Part shown: piece by piece, positions 54,546-63,788 of the stretch | How the letters are laid out: each line of letters opens with the position of its first letter | Numbering within the stretch: position 1 is the stretch's first letter | NCBI GenBank assembly: GCA_946478525.1 | Contig: CAMLCH010000002.1 | Location: forward strand, 104,325 to 168,324 | Length of the DNA: 64,000 bases | Source of the DNA: Snodgrassella alvi_G | GTDB taxonomy: Bacteria > Pseudomonadota > Gammaproteobacteria > Burkholderiales > Neisseriaceae | Direction: 5' to 3' | The notes under the pieces: generated by a model | Databases searched by the model: none | The model's input: the letters and a program-made list of their open reading frames with translations, nothing else | What the model was told of the DNA's origin: nothing | Translations under genes and position numbers: made by a program

Positions 54546-55918
54546 GTGGGCAAAGTTTTAACAGGATGGCAACCGGAAGACAAAGAATTCTGGCTTAGCA
54601 AAGGTCGTGCAATCGCGCGCAGAAATTTATGGATTTCAGTACCTGCACTGTTGCTGGCCTTTGCGATCTGGCAGGTTTGGAGTGTGACGGTAGTAAAATT
54701 GCCACTGATTGGATTTATATTCAGTAGTAATGAGTTATTCTGGCTGGCAGCGTTACCGGCATTATCAGGTGCGACTTTAAGGATGTGTTATTCATTTGTG
54801 ATTCCGATTTTTGGTGGACGTAAATGGACAACAATCTCCACAGCCAGTTTACTGATTCCTGCACTGGGTTTGGGCTTTGCTGTACAGAATCCGAATACTT
54901 CTTATACAACGATGTTCATTCTGGCGCTTTTATGTGGTTTTGGCGGAGCAAATTTCAGTTCATTTATGTCCAATATCAGTCTGTTTTTTCCGAAATCGGA
55001 AAAAGGTCAGGCGATGGGGATTAACGCCGGTTTGGGCAATCTGGGCGTATCCGCAGTACAGATTGCTGTGCCACTGGCGATTACTAGCTGTCTGTTTGGT
55101 GCAATGGGCGGTGAGTCTCAGACAATTTCTACGCCTCAGGGATCTGCACAGGTTTGGTTGCAGAATGCTGGTTTTATCTGGGTACCGTTTATTGTGCTCA
55201 GTACGCTGGCTGCATGGTTTGGGATGAACGATATTGGCAGCATGCATTCCTCACTAAAGGAACAGTTTGTCATTTTCAAGCGGTTGCACAACTGGATTTT
55301 ATGCTGGCTTTATGTGGGCACGTTTGGTTCGTTCATCGGTTTTTCCGCTGTGTTTCCATTACTGATAACTCGTTCTTTACCACATTTGGATGCAATTAAG
55401 TTTGCCTTTTTGGGGGGGGCTTTTGTCGACATAAAATTACGAGTTGTAGGTGGTTGGTTGTCTGATAAAATGTCTGCGGCAAAACTTACCCAAATCAGCT
55501 ATGTCATGATGATTGTTGGCGTAGTGGGTGTATTCATATTTCAACCTGTTGCCGGTAGTAAGGGCAGTTTTAGCGGTTTTTTCTGTAGTTTTATGTTGTT
55601 GTTTACTTTTAGTGGTATTGGAAACGGTTCTACTTATGCGCAGGCACCGCGAATCTTTTCATTCTTTCATCACCATCTACAACAAGACAATACCAATTCA
55701 GCAGATATAAATGCTACTAAGGAATCGGCAACAGTACTCGGTTTTATGAGAGCTATTGGCGCCTAGGGTGGTTTTCTGATTCCGAAGAGTTTTGGATCTT
55801 CGATTGAAGCGACAGGCAGCGCATCAGTAGCTTTATGGGGCTTTATTGTTTTCTATGTAAGCTGCCTGATAGTTAATTACTAGTTTTTGTTCGTAAACAA
55901 TCGGTTACCCACTGTTAG
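54546..55918 (+). pseudogene. narK2: nitrate/nitrite antiporter NarK2-type, broken by stop codons
   Basis: Starts with GTG 2 bases after narK1 and reads as a type-2 NarK (GANFSSFMSNISLFFPKSEKGQAMGINAGLGNLGVS) until an in-frame TAG at 55764-55766, where the family has a Tyr in AIGAxGGF. The reading frame then resumes (GGFLIPKSFGSS...WGFIVFYVSC) to a second TAG at 55881; the family's C-terminal RK...C ending (RKQSVTHC) lies in another frame to 55918. The segment after the G8 tract (GAFVDIKLRVVGGW) is also atypical. The last membrane segments are lost, so the product is probably inactive or truncated at 406 aa. A sequencing error cannot be excluded. Confidence 0.85.
55412..55419 (+). repeat. G8 homopolymer within narK2
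   Basis: Eight consecutive G within the coding frame. In Neisseriaceae poly-G tracts often slip and switch genes. Here both sides are currently in the same frame, so the tract is not the cause of the later stops. Confidence 0.7.
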
Positions 55919-55930
55919 CTTGAAATTATT

Positions 55931-55954
55931 GCACCATTATCAAGGATGATGGTG
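55931..55954 (+). other. hairpin between narK2 and narG
   Basis: Stem GCACCATTAT / ATGATGGTGC with one G-U pair around CAAGG (55931-55950), followed by A-rich rather than T-rich DNA. It may stabilise or process the polycistronic mRNA rather than terminate it. Confidence 0.45.
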
Positions 55955-56017
55955 CTAAAAAAAATATAAATTAATAAGAAAATGTTTGGGGCGATTGCCT
56001 CTATGGAGCACAAATTC

Positions 56018-59000
56018 ATGAGCCATTTTTTAGACAGACTGAATTTTTTACGTAAAACCAAAGAAACGTTTTCAGCCGGCCATGGTGCGGTAGTGGCGGA
56101 AGGACGAGAGTGGGAAAATACTTATCGTCAGCGCTGGCAACATGACAGAATAGTACGTTCAACTCACGGAGTGAATTGCACCGGTTCTTGTAGTTGGCGT
56201 GTTTTTGTCAAAAATGGGCTGATTACATGGGAAATGCAACAGACAGATTACCCGCGTACCCGTGCAGATTTGCCCAATCACGAACCACGAGGTTGTCCTC
56301 GTGGAGCATCTTATAGCTGGTATGTTTATTCTGCCCAGCGGGTCAAATATCCGATGATTCGGGCTTCTTTATTACGTATGTGGCGTGAAAAACGTCAAAA
56401 TATGAATGCCATTGAGGCATGGCAAGGTATTACTCAGAATCCTGAATTAGCACAAAAATATAAATCCCAGCGTGGTCAGGGTGGCTTTGTTCGTCTGGAC
56501 TGGCAAGAAGCTTATGAAATCATTGCTGCCGCCAATGCTTTTACCATTAAGGAGTTTGGTCCTGATCGGGTGATTGGATTTTCACCTATTCCGGCAATGT
56601 CGATGGTGAGCTATGCTGCCGGTTCGCGTTATCTGAGTCTAATTGGCGGTGTACCGCTGTCATTTTACGACTGGTATTGCGATTTACCACCTTCCAGCCC
56701 GCAAACATGGGGTGAACAAACCGATGTTGCAGAATCTGCCGACTGGTATAACGCTAACTATCTGATGGTATGGGGCTCCAATGTACCCATGACACGTACT
56801 CCGGATGCGCATTTCTATACTGAAGTGCGTTATAAAGGTACAAAAACAGTAGCAGTTTCATCTGATTATGGTGAAATGGTGAAATTCAGTGATATCTGGA
56901 TGGCACCAAAACAGGGCACGGATGCTGCACTGGCAATGGCAATGGGGCATGTGATTCTGAAAGAATTTCATCTGCAGAATCCGTCAGAATATTTTATTGA
57001 TTATTGTCGTCGTCTGACAGATATGCCTAATCTGGTGGTGATTAATCAGGAAAACGGCAAACTGCTGCCGGGCTACTTCCTACGTGCAAGTCAGATAGCA
57101 GGCGGGCTGGATGAAAGCAATCATCCTGAATGGAAAACACTGGTTATCGACGAAAATACCGGTGATATTGTTGCACCGAAAGGATCGATAGGCTTCCGTT
57201 GGGGTGAGCAGGGTAAATGGAATCTGCTGGCACAAAAATCTGACAGTACAGAAATCAAAGCGCTGATATCACTTAAGGATAATCATGATGCCATCATGGG
57301 TGTGTCTTTTGATTACTTCGGCGGAGATGATGCAGCAGAAGTCATTGTTAAAAATATTCCGGTTAAGCAGATAATTAATGCAGATGGCGAAAAAATACTG
57401 GTAACAACAGTATTTGATTTGATGTGTGCTAATTATGGTATTGACCGTGGTTTTGGCGGTGATGGCGTTACCGATGATTATCTGGCTGATGTGCCTTATA
57501 CACCATTGTGGCAGCAGAAACATACTGGCGTGAAGCCGGAGCTGGTGATTCAGGTAGCACGCGAATTTGCTCAAAACGCACATGAAACACATGGTCGCAG
57601 TATGGTAATTGTGGGTGCTGGTCTGAATCACTGGTATCACATGGACATGGCGTATCGTGGCATTATCAATATGCTGATGATGTGTGGCTGTATCGGTCAG
57701 AGCGGTGGCGGCTGGTGTCATTATGTCGGTCAGGAAAAACTACGTCCGCAAACAGGCTGGGCGCCTCTTGCTTTCGCTGCAGACTGGAATCGTCCAGCAC
57801 GCCAGATGAACGGAACCTCTTTCTTCTACGCCCACACCAGTCAGTGGCGCCATGAAAAACTAAAAATGTCGGAAGTCATTGCGCCGACCCATGCCGGTCA
57901 GATGGCTAATTTAAGTCAACTGGATTTTAATATTAAAGCTGAACGTATGGGCTGGCTACCTTCTGCTCCGCAGCTGGGACGTAATCCGCTTGATGTGACC
58001 CGTGATGCGGAAGCACAAGGTAAAGATCCGATTGCATTTGCTGTTGAGCAGATGAAATCGGGTGCACTGGATATGGCCTGTACTGATCCGGATAATCCGC
58101 AGAATTTCCCGCGTAATCTGTTTGTCTGGCGTTCCAATATTCTTGGTTCATCAAGTAAAGGACATGAGTATTTCCTCAAGTATCTGCTGGGTACACAAAA
58201 TGCGCTAATGAGTGATGAAAGTGACGCTATTAAACCAATTGATGTACAAATCCGTCCGGCAGCAGAGGGTAAGCTGGATTTACTTACCGTACTGGATTTT
58301 CGAATGTCTACGACCTGTTTGTATGCAGATATTGTGCTACCTACAGCCACTTGGTATGAAAAAGATGATTTGAATACTTCGGATATGCATCCGTTTATTC
58401 ATCCACTCAGTGAAGCAGTAAAACCGCTATGGGAAAGTAAAACTGACTGGGATATTTATCGTGGTTTGGCGAAAGTGTTTTCAGAAACCGCTAAAGATTA
58501 TCTGGGTGTACGCAAGGATCTGGTATTAACCCCCTTGATGCATGACAGTCCTGAAGAGCTGGCACAGCCGTTTGATCCGAAAGACTGGAAGTTAGGTGAG
58601 TGTGAACCAATACCGGGTAAAACTATGCCGAAAATGACCGTAGTCGAACGTGATTATGGTGCTATTTATGACAAATTCACTTCTGTAGGTCCGTTGCTGG
58701 AAAAAATCGGTAATGGTGGTAAAGGTATTAGCTGGCAGACTGCTGCAGAAGTTGATTTACTGCGTAAACTTAATAGTACACAATCCACCGGTGTGGCAGC
58801 AGGACAGCCTAAACTACATACTGCTATAGATGCTGCCGAAATGATTTTGTCACTGGCTCCTGAAACCAATGGTCATGTAGCCGTTAAGGCGTGGCAAGCG
58901 TTATCTAAAAATACAGGTATCGACCATACTCATCTGGCAATCACTCGTGGAGATGATGCCATCCGTTTTAGAGATATTCAGGCTCAGCCTCGAAAAATTA

Positions 59001-59713
59001 TTTCATCACCTATCTGGTCTGGAGTGGAAAGTGAAAAGGTCAGCTATAACGCTGGTTATACCAATGTGCATGAACTGATTCCATGGCGCACCTTAACCGG
59101 CCGGCAGCAGTTTTATCAGGATCATCAATGGATGCGCTTGTTCGGTGAAGGGCTGGTTTCTTATCGTCCGGCAGTAGACTTGAAAACTACGCTAAATGTG
59201 CAAGGTCATCAAAGTAATGGCAATCCTGAAATCGTACTGAATTTCCTCACTCCACACCAGAAATGGGGCATACACAGTACTTATTCGGATAATTTGCGTA
59301 TGCTAACTTTATCTCGTGGCGGTCCACATGTGTGGATTTCAGAGATCGATGCCAAGCGTGCTGGATTGGAAGATAACGATTGGGTAGAGGTATTTAATGT
59401 TAATGGTACTTTGACAGCACGTGTGGTTGTCAGCCAGCGTATTCCGGAAACCATGATTCTGATGTATCACGCACAGGAAAAAATTGTCAATGTGCCCGGT
59501 TCAGAGCTGTCCGGTAAACGCGGAGGTATTCATAACTCAGTCACTAAAGTAGTTATGAAGCCAACGCATATGATTGGTGGTTATGCTCAATTATCATGGG
59601 GCTTTAATTATTACGGTACGGTAGGTACCAACCGTGATGAGCTTGTCGTAGTACGCAAAATGAACAGAGTGGAATGGCTGGATCAACCGGCCAAAACACC
59701 GGTGACAGAATAA
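56018..59713 (+). CDS. narG: respiratory nitrate reductase, alpha subunit
   Basis: Molybdenum bis-MGD catalytic subunit of membrane-bound nitrate reductase, 1231 aa, reducing nitrate to nitrite on the cytoplasmic face. With the start at 56018 (MSHFLDRLNFL, GGAG 10 bases upstream) the FS0 cluster ligands fall at His50, Cys54, Cys58 and Cys93, nearly identical to E. coli numbering; an earlier in-frame ATG at 55982 would add 12 residues. The Mo-site region YCDLPPSSPQTWGEQTDV contains the ligand Asp. The rest is intact, including the C-terminal molybdopterin-binding region. First gene of narGHJI. Confidence 0.97.
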   Translation: MSHFLDRLNFLRKTKETFSAGHGAVVAEGREWENTYRQRWQHDRIVRSTHGVNCTGSCSWRVFVKNGLITWEMQQTDYPRTRADLPNHEPRGCPRGASYSWYVYSAQRVKYPMIRASLLRMWREKRQNMNAIEAWQGITQNPELAQKYKSQRGQGGFVRLDWQEAYEIIAAANAFTIKEFGPDRVIGFSPIPAMSMVSYAAGSRYLSLIGGVPLSFYDWYCDLPPSSPQTWGEQTDVAESADWYNANYLMVWGSNVPMTRTPDAHFYTEVRYKGTKTVAVSSDYGEMVKFSDIWMAPKQGTDAALAMAMGHVILKEFHLQNPSEYFIDYCRRLTDMPNLVVINQENGKLLPGYFLRASQIAGGLDESNHPEWKTLVIDENTGDIVAPKGSIGFRWGEQGKWNLLAQKSDSTEIKALISLKDNHDAIMGVSFDYFGGDDAAEVIVKNIPVKQIINADGEKILVTTVFDLMCANYGIDRGFGGDGVTDDYLADVPYTPLWQQKHTGVKPELVIQVAREFAQNAHETHGRSMVIVGAGLNHWYHMDMAYRGIINMLMMCGCIGQSGGGWCHYVGQEKLRPQTGWAPLAFAADWNRPARQMNGTSFFYAHTSQWRHEKLKMSEVIAPTHAGQMANLSQLDFNIKAERMGWLPSAPQLGRNPLDVTRDAEAQGKDPIAFAVEQMKSGALDMACTDPDNPQNFPRNLFVWRSNILGSSSKGHEYFLKYLLGTQNALMSDESDAIKPIDVQIRPAAEGKLDLLTVLDFRMSTTCLYADIVLPTATWYEKDDLNTSDMHPFIHPLSEAVKPLWESKTDWDIYRGLAKVFSETAKDYLGVRKDLVLTPLMHDSPEELAQPFDPKDWKLGECEPIPGKTMPKMTVVERDYGAIYDKFTSVGPLLEKIGNGGKGISWQTAAEVDLLRKLNSTQSTGVAAGQPKLHTAIDAAEMILSLAPETNGHVAVKAWQALSKNTGIDHTHLAITRGDDAIRFRDIQAQPRKIISSPIWSGVESEKVSYNAGYTNVHELIPWRTLTGRQQFYQDHQWMRLFGEGLVSYRPAVDLKTTLNVQGHQSNGNPEIVLNFLTPHQKWGIHSTYSDNLRMLTLSRGGPHVWISEIDAKRAGLEDNDWVEVFNVNGTLTARVVVSQRIPETMILMYHAQEKIVNVPGSELSGKRGGIHNSVTKVVMKPTHMIGGYAQLSWGFNYYGTVGTNRDELVVVRKMNRVEWLDQPAKTPVTE

Positions 59714-59726
59714 AAAGGACACAATC

Positions 59727-61280
59727 ATGAAAATTCGTGCACAAATCGGAATGGTGTTAAATCTGGACAAGTGTATTGGCTGTCATACCTGTTCTGTTAC
59801 CTGTAAAAATGTATGGACCAGTCGTGACGGGGTCGAATATGCCTGGTTTAATAATGTAGAAACAAAACCCGGTATCGGCTATCCGAAAAACTGGGAGGAT
59901 CAGGAACAGTATAAAGGTGGCTGGGTACGTGAAAATTCAGGCAAGCTGAAACTGAAGCAGGGTAATCGTCTCAAAGTACTGGCCAATATCTTTGCCAACC
60001 CTAACATGCCGGCTATTGACCAGTATTATGAACCGTTTACCTATGATTATGAGCATCTGCAAAATGCCCCGCTGATGCAAACTCCGCCTACAGCACGGCC
60101 TGTTTCGGTATTAACCGGGCAGAAAATGGACAAAATTCACTGGGGACCGAACTGGGAAGATGATTTAGGCGGTGAATTTGCCAAGCGTTCTAAAGATAAA
60201 CTTTTTGATGGCATTCAGAAAGATATCTACGCTGCTTTTGAAAACACATTTATGATGTATTTGCCGCGTCTGTGTGAGCATTGCCTGAATCCAGCCTGTG
60301 TGGCCAGTTGCCCGTCCGGTTCAATATACAAGCGTGAAGAAGATGGGATTGTTCTGATTGATCAGGATAAATGCCGTGGCTGGCGTATGTGTGTCTCTGG
60401 CTGCCCTTATAAAAAGATTTACTACAACTGGGTAGCAGGCAAAGCGGAAAAATGTATTTTCTGTTATCCGCGCATTGAAGGCGGTCAACCGACAATTTGT
60501 TCAGAAACCTGTGTTGGCAGAATACGTTATCTCGGTGTACTCCTCTATGATGCAGACCGGATCAGTGAGAGTGCTGCGATAGAAAATCCTCAGGATTTAT
60601 ACGAACAGCAACTGGATATTTTTCTTGACCCGAATGATCCTGAAATTGCCAAAGAAGCACTGGCTCAGGGAATTCCGGCAGACTGGATACAGGCAGCTCA
60701 GAATTCGCCGGTTTATAAAATGGCGGTTGAATGGAAAGTGGCATTTCCGTTGCATCCAGAATATCGTACTTTACCGATGGTTTGGTATATTCCGCCGTTA
60801 TCACCAATTCAGTCTGCGGTTGAATCCGGTGTTATTGGTCAGAATGGTCTGATTCCGGAAATAAAAGATATGCGAATTCCGATTGAATATCTGGCCAATC
60901 TGCTCACTGCCGGTAAAACCGAACCAATTATTAATGCGCTGCAAACCATGATTGATATGCGTAAATACATGCGCAGCAAAAATATTTATTCTGAAGAGCA
61001 GGCATTACAGGAATTGTCCGGACATCGTTTGAGTGCTGCACAAATTGAAGAAATGTATCAGGTAATGGCAATTGCCAATTATGAAGACAGATTTGTCATT
61101 CCAAGTGCACATAAAGAACTGGTCAGCAATACTTTTGAGGAAAAAGCCAGTTGCGGATTTTCTTTTGGAGATGGCTGCCATAACGGCCACAGCAAAGAAA
61201 GCCTGTTTGGTACACGTAAAGCTTCACCGATTATTTTTCATGGACTGCGTAAGAAAAATAATCGTCAGTCGGCCTCATAG
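59727..61280 (+). CDS. narH: respiratory nitrate reductase, beta subunit
   Basis: Electron-transfer subunit, 517 aa, carrying three [4Fe-4S] clusters and one [3Fe-4S] cluster. Cys motifs are CIGCHTCSVTCK near residue 16, CEHCLNPACVASCPSG near 184, CRGWRMCVSGCPYKK near 217 (Trp replaces a Cys, giving the 3Fe-4S cluster) and CIFCYPRIEGGQPTICSETC near 244. AAAGGA precedes the ATG 13 bases after narG. The C-terminus has a short Cys-containing tail (CGFSFGDGCHNGHS) as in other NarH. Confidence 0.97.
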   Translation: MKIRAQIGMVLNLDKCIGCHTCSVTCKNVWTSRDGVEYAWFNNVETKPGIGYPKNWEDQEQYKGGWVRENSGKLKLKQGNRLKVLANIFANPNMPAIDQYYEPFTYDYEHLQNAPLMQTPPTARPVSVLTGQKMDKIHWGPNWEDDLGGEFAKRSKDKLFDGIQKDIYAAFENTFMMYLPRLCEHCLNPACVASCPSGSIYKREEDGIVLIDQDKCRGWRMCVSGCPYKKIYYNWVAGKAEKCIFCYPRIEGGQPTICSETCVGRIRYLGVLLYDADRISESAAIENPQDLYEQQLDIFLDPNDPEIAKEALAQGIPADWIQAAQNSPVYKMAVEWKVAFPLHPEYRTLPMVWYIPPLSPIQSAVESGVIGQNGLIPEIKDMRIPIEYLANLLTAGKTEPIINALQTMIDMRKYMRSKNIYSEEQALQELSGHRLSAAQIEEMYQVMAIANYEDRFVIPSAHKELVSNTFEEKASCGFSFGDGCHNGHSKESLFGTRKASPIIFHGLRKKNNRQSAS

Positions 61281-61289
61281 GACAGACAA

Positions 61290-61925
61290 ATGTATAAAAT
61301 TTTATCCATTTTACTAAGCTATCCAAGGCAGGAATGGTTAGACCATACGGATGAATTGCATTCAATTCTGGCCGATCAGTTATCTGCTAATCAGATTTCA
61401 GTATTACAGCCATTTTTTGAACATTTACGCACGCATGATGAAATCGATCTTCAAGAAGTATATGTAGCTACTTTTGATCGCAGTCGCAAACATGCTTTAC
61501 ACATGTTTGAACATCTGCATGGAGAAGATCGCATCCGTGGTCAGGCGATGGTCGATTTACTGGCAGAATATCAGAAACACGGCTTTGAACCTGCCGATAA
61601 TGAATTGCCGGATTATCTGCCTTTATTTTTAGAATTTTTGTCTCATGTTGCCGAAGATGAAGCCAAAAATTTACTTGCTGATGCAGTCCATGTGATTGGC
61701 TATATAGCTGACAACCTGCATCAGAGTAAATCAGTGTATGCACCGGTTATGGATGCAGTTGTCGCTTTATCTCCAGTTAAACCGCAGCCATTACAGGCTG
61801 CACCAGTACGCAATATGGACGAAGCTCTGGAAAAATTCGGACCAACAGCAGAAGGACTGGAACCGTTATTAAATCAGCCGTCTGTGCAGGAAGTGCAATT
61901 TTTCCGCAATAAAAAATTCAGTTAG
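61290..61925 (+). CDS. narJ: nitrate reductase molybdenum cofactor assembly chaperone
   Basis: System-specific chaperone of the TorD/DmsD/NarJ family, 211 aa, that binds apo-NarG and allows cofactor insertion. Typical parts are ILSILLSYPRQEW at the N-terminus, YVATFDRSRKHALHMFEHLHGEDRIRGQAM (the conserved NarJ block) and LPDYLPLFLEFLS. It is not part of the final enzyme. AGGACAG precedes the ATG 9 bases after narH. Confidence 0.95.
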   Translation: MYKILSILLSYPRQEWLDHTDELHSILADQLSANQISVLQPFFEHLRTHDEIDLQEVYVATFDRSRKHALHMFEHLHGEDRIRGQAMVDLLAEYQKHGFEPADNELPDYLPLFLEFLSHVAEDEAKNLLADAVHVIGYIADNLHQSKSVYAPVMDAVVALSPVKPQPLQAAPVRNMDEALEKFGPTAEGLEPLLNQPSVQEVQFFRNKKFS

Positions 61926-61937
61926 CCGGGAGACAGC

Positions 61938-62627
61938 ATGTATTATCTTAATCAATTTATTTTCGGCATTTTTCCTTATATTGCCGCCAGTATTTTTTTT
62001 CTGGGCAGTTTGATTCGTTTTGATACAAATCAGTATTCATGGAAGTCTGAATCAAGCCAGCTGCTTTATCCGCGTCTGCTGCGAGTTGGCAATATTCTGT
62101 TTCATATTGGTGTACTCGGACTGTTTTTCGGACATCTGGTCGGTTTGCTTACGCCTGTAGTAGTTTGGGATACACTTGGTGTTACTCATGAAGCCAAGCA
62201 GCTGACAGCAATGATTGCCGGCGGAATAATGGGTACACTTGCTTTAATCGGATTACTGATGCTTATTTACCGGCGTTTCAGCTGTGCACGTTTACTGGCT
62301 AACAGTAGCTGGCGCGACAAACTGGTATTAATCTGGTTGCTGATTACGCTTTGTCTGGGGCTGGGTACTATCCATGTTTCCGCTCATCATCTGGACGGAG
62401 CAGAAATGATTAGTCTTATGCAGTGGGCTCAGCATATTGTGACATTCAGAGGCGGTGCAGCGGATATTATTGCGCATGTCAGCCCGATTTTTAAATTACA
62501 CCTCTTTATGGGGATGAGTGTTTTTGTTATTTTCCCATTTACCCGTTTGGTACATGTTTGGAGTGGGTTTGGAACATTAGTATACCTAAAGCGCAAAACT
62601 CAGCTAGTAAGAAGCCGGCGCTACTAA
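61938..62627 (+). CDS. narI: respiratory nitrate reductase, gamma subunit
   Basis: Cytochrome b membrane anchor that oxidises quinol, 229 aa with five membrane segments. Haem ligands are expected in HIGVLGLFFGH (His 56/66 region) and HLFMGMSVFVIFPFTRLVH (187/205 region), both intact. The start MYYLNQFIFGIFPY has GGGAGA upstream, 12 bases after narJ. It completes the narGHJI operon; a strong terminator follows. Confidence 0.96.
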   Translation: MYYLNQFIFGIFPYIAASIFFLGSLIRFDTNQYSWKSESSQLLYPRLLRVGNILFHIGVLGLFFGHLVGLLTPVVVWDTLGVTHEAKQLTAMIAGGIMGTLALIGLLMLIYRRFSCARLLANSSWRDKLVLIWLLITLCLGLGTIHVSAHHLDGAEMISLMQWAQHIVTFRGGAADIIAHVSPIFKLHLFMGMSVFVIFPFTRLVHVWSGFGTLVYLKRKTQLVRSRRY

Positions 62628-62650
62628 CATTTTGCCAAGTCATACTTGAC

Positions 62651-62693
62651 AATACATCAGTCCATGATAGTAATTATGGACTGATGTATTAAT
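62651..62693 (+). terminator. terminator of narGHJI
   Basis: Perfect 15-bp stem AATACATCAGTCCAT / ATGGACTGATGTATT with a 10-base loop (62651-62665, 62676-62690), 23 bases after narI. Confidence 0.85.
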
Positions 62694-63167
62694 TATAAAT
62701 ATCGATTAAAGAGTAATAATTAAAAATTGCTTTAGGTCTCATTTAAATGTACGTAAACATGTTTGATGACAAAAAACGCTAATAATTAATTGATCATTAC
62801 GAACTACAGGATATCAAATGGTTAAGATGGAATTTTCTATATCAATTAAAGTGTGTTGAGTTTTTGTATTTAAGCTTTCGAAAAATTCCATAAATTAAAA
62901 ATACAACCACAAATAAAAAGAATTTTGCTAAATATATCTATTATTTTTCGATCAAAAATACTGCTGTAAACCTTCATTAGGATTTATTCTTTATTCGCGT
63001 AATTTTTTAAAAATCTTAGTAATTCTAAATAATACGGCTTTATGATTATCTTATTTATGATAAACCTAATTAATCTTTTTTTAAATATAATAAAATTATT
63101 AGGTTTGCTATAAAATATGCCAAATAAATAAATAAATAAATAAATTTATAGTGTATTATTTTAATAA
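62694..63167. other. AT-rich intergenic region between narI and the repressor
   Basis: About 470 bases without a gene. Composition becomes extremely AT-rich from about 62880. It contains the tetranucleotide repeat at 63122-63145. It may be the flank of an acquired element governed by the repressor; no attachment site recognised. Confidence 0.45.
63122..63145. repeat. tetranucleotide repeat (AAAT)6
   Basis: Six perfect AAAT units 23 bases beyond the repressor stop codon. Such repeats can vary in copy number, but this one is outside any coding region or clear promoter. Confidence 0.8.
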
Positions 63168-63788
63168 TTAAGTATAGATTTTAAATTTTTCGACTACTAC
63201 ACCACACACTTTAAACTGTTCTGTCAGAGCTATGATGGGATAACGAGGATTTAGAGGCTTGAGATATTGACGACTACCTTCGATAATTAATTGTTTAAGC
63301 ATCGCTTCAGCTTTATGTTCATAAACGACAATAAAATTTTTATCCTGTGGTGTAGTCATTGGTTCAACAATAATATAGTCACCTGATACAAATTCTGGTT
63401 CCATACTGTCCCCAAAAACTTCAAGGGCAAATGTATAGTCTGTAGGTTTATGGAAAGCCGGTACAAACATCTGTCTGTCTTTAGGGAATTCAGTATTAAC
63501 ACTATGCCATTCTCCTGCTTCTTCCCAATTCAACAAAGGCATTTTTACACTACAATAATGCTCAGATGCAGGTTCAACAGAGGAAATTCCAAAATGTTCA
63601 GGTGTGACAACGTCGGCAAAGTAAGATATCAGTTTATCGATATGAGTTTTATTAATACGGCCTGTTTTAATCCAGCTGGTAACAGACGGAGGTTTGATGG
63701 AAAAAGCTCGAGCTACATCGGCTTTTCTAACTCCTTTTAATTTAATTGCAACATTAATAGCCTCGCCTAATTTTTTCCCGCTAAACAT
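63168..63788 (-). CDS. S24-family CI/LexA-like transcriptional repressor
   Basis: Phage-type repressor of 206 aa. An N-terminal HTH (VRKADVARAFSIKPPSVTSWIKTGRI, about residues 20-45) is followed by a linker and a C-terminal S24 peptidase domain. The self-cleavage bond Ala91-Gly92 (EEAGEW), the catalytic Ser128 (FGDSMEPEF) and Lys165 (AMLKQL) are all present. It should therefore be cleaved with RecA help during DNA damage. AAGGAAA precedes the ATG. It probably represses a divergent gene just outside the window, as in prophages or related elements. Confidence 0.87.
   Translation of the reverse strand: MFSGKKLGEAINVAIKLKGVRKADVARAFSIKPPSVTSWIKTGRINKTHIDKLISYFADVVTPEHFGISSVEPASEHYCSVKMPLLNWEEAGEWHSVNTEFPKDRQMFVPAFHKPTDYTFALEVFGDSMEPEFVSGDYIIVEPMTTPQDKNFIVVYEHKAEAMLKQLIIEGSRQYLKPLNPRYPIIALTEQFKVCGVVVEKFKIYT

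Noticed and set aside
55154..55399. Alternative frames within narK2
   Set aside because: Shadows of the transporter frame; they do not restore the missing C-terminal segments.
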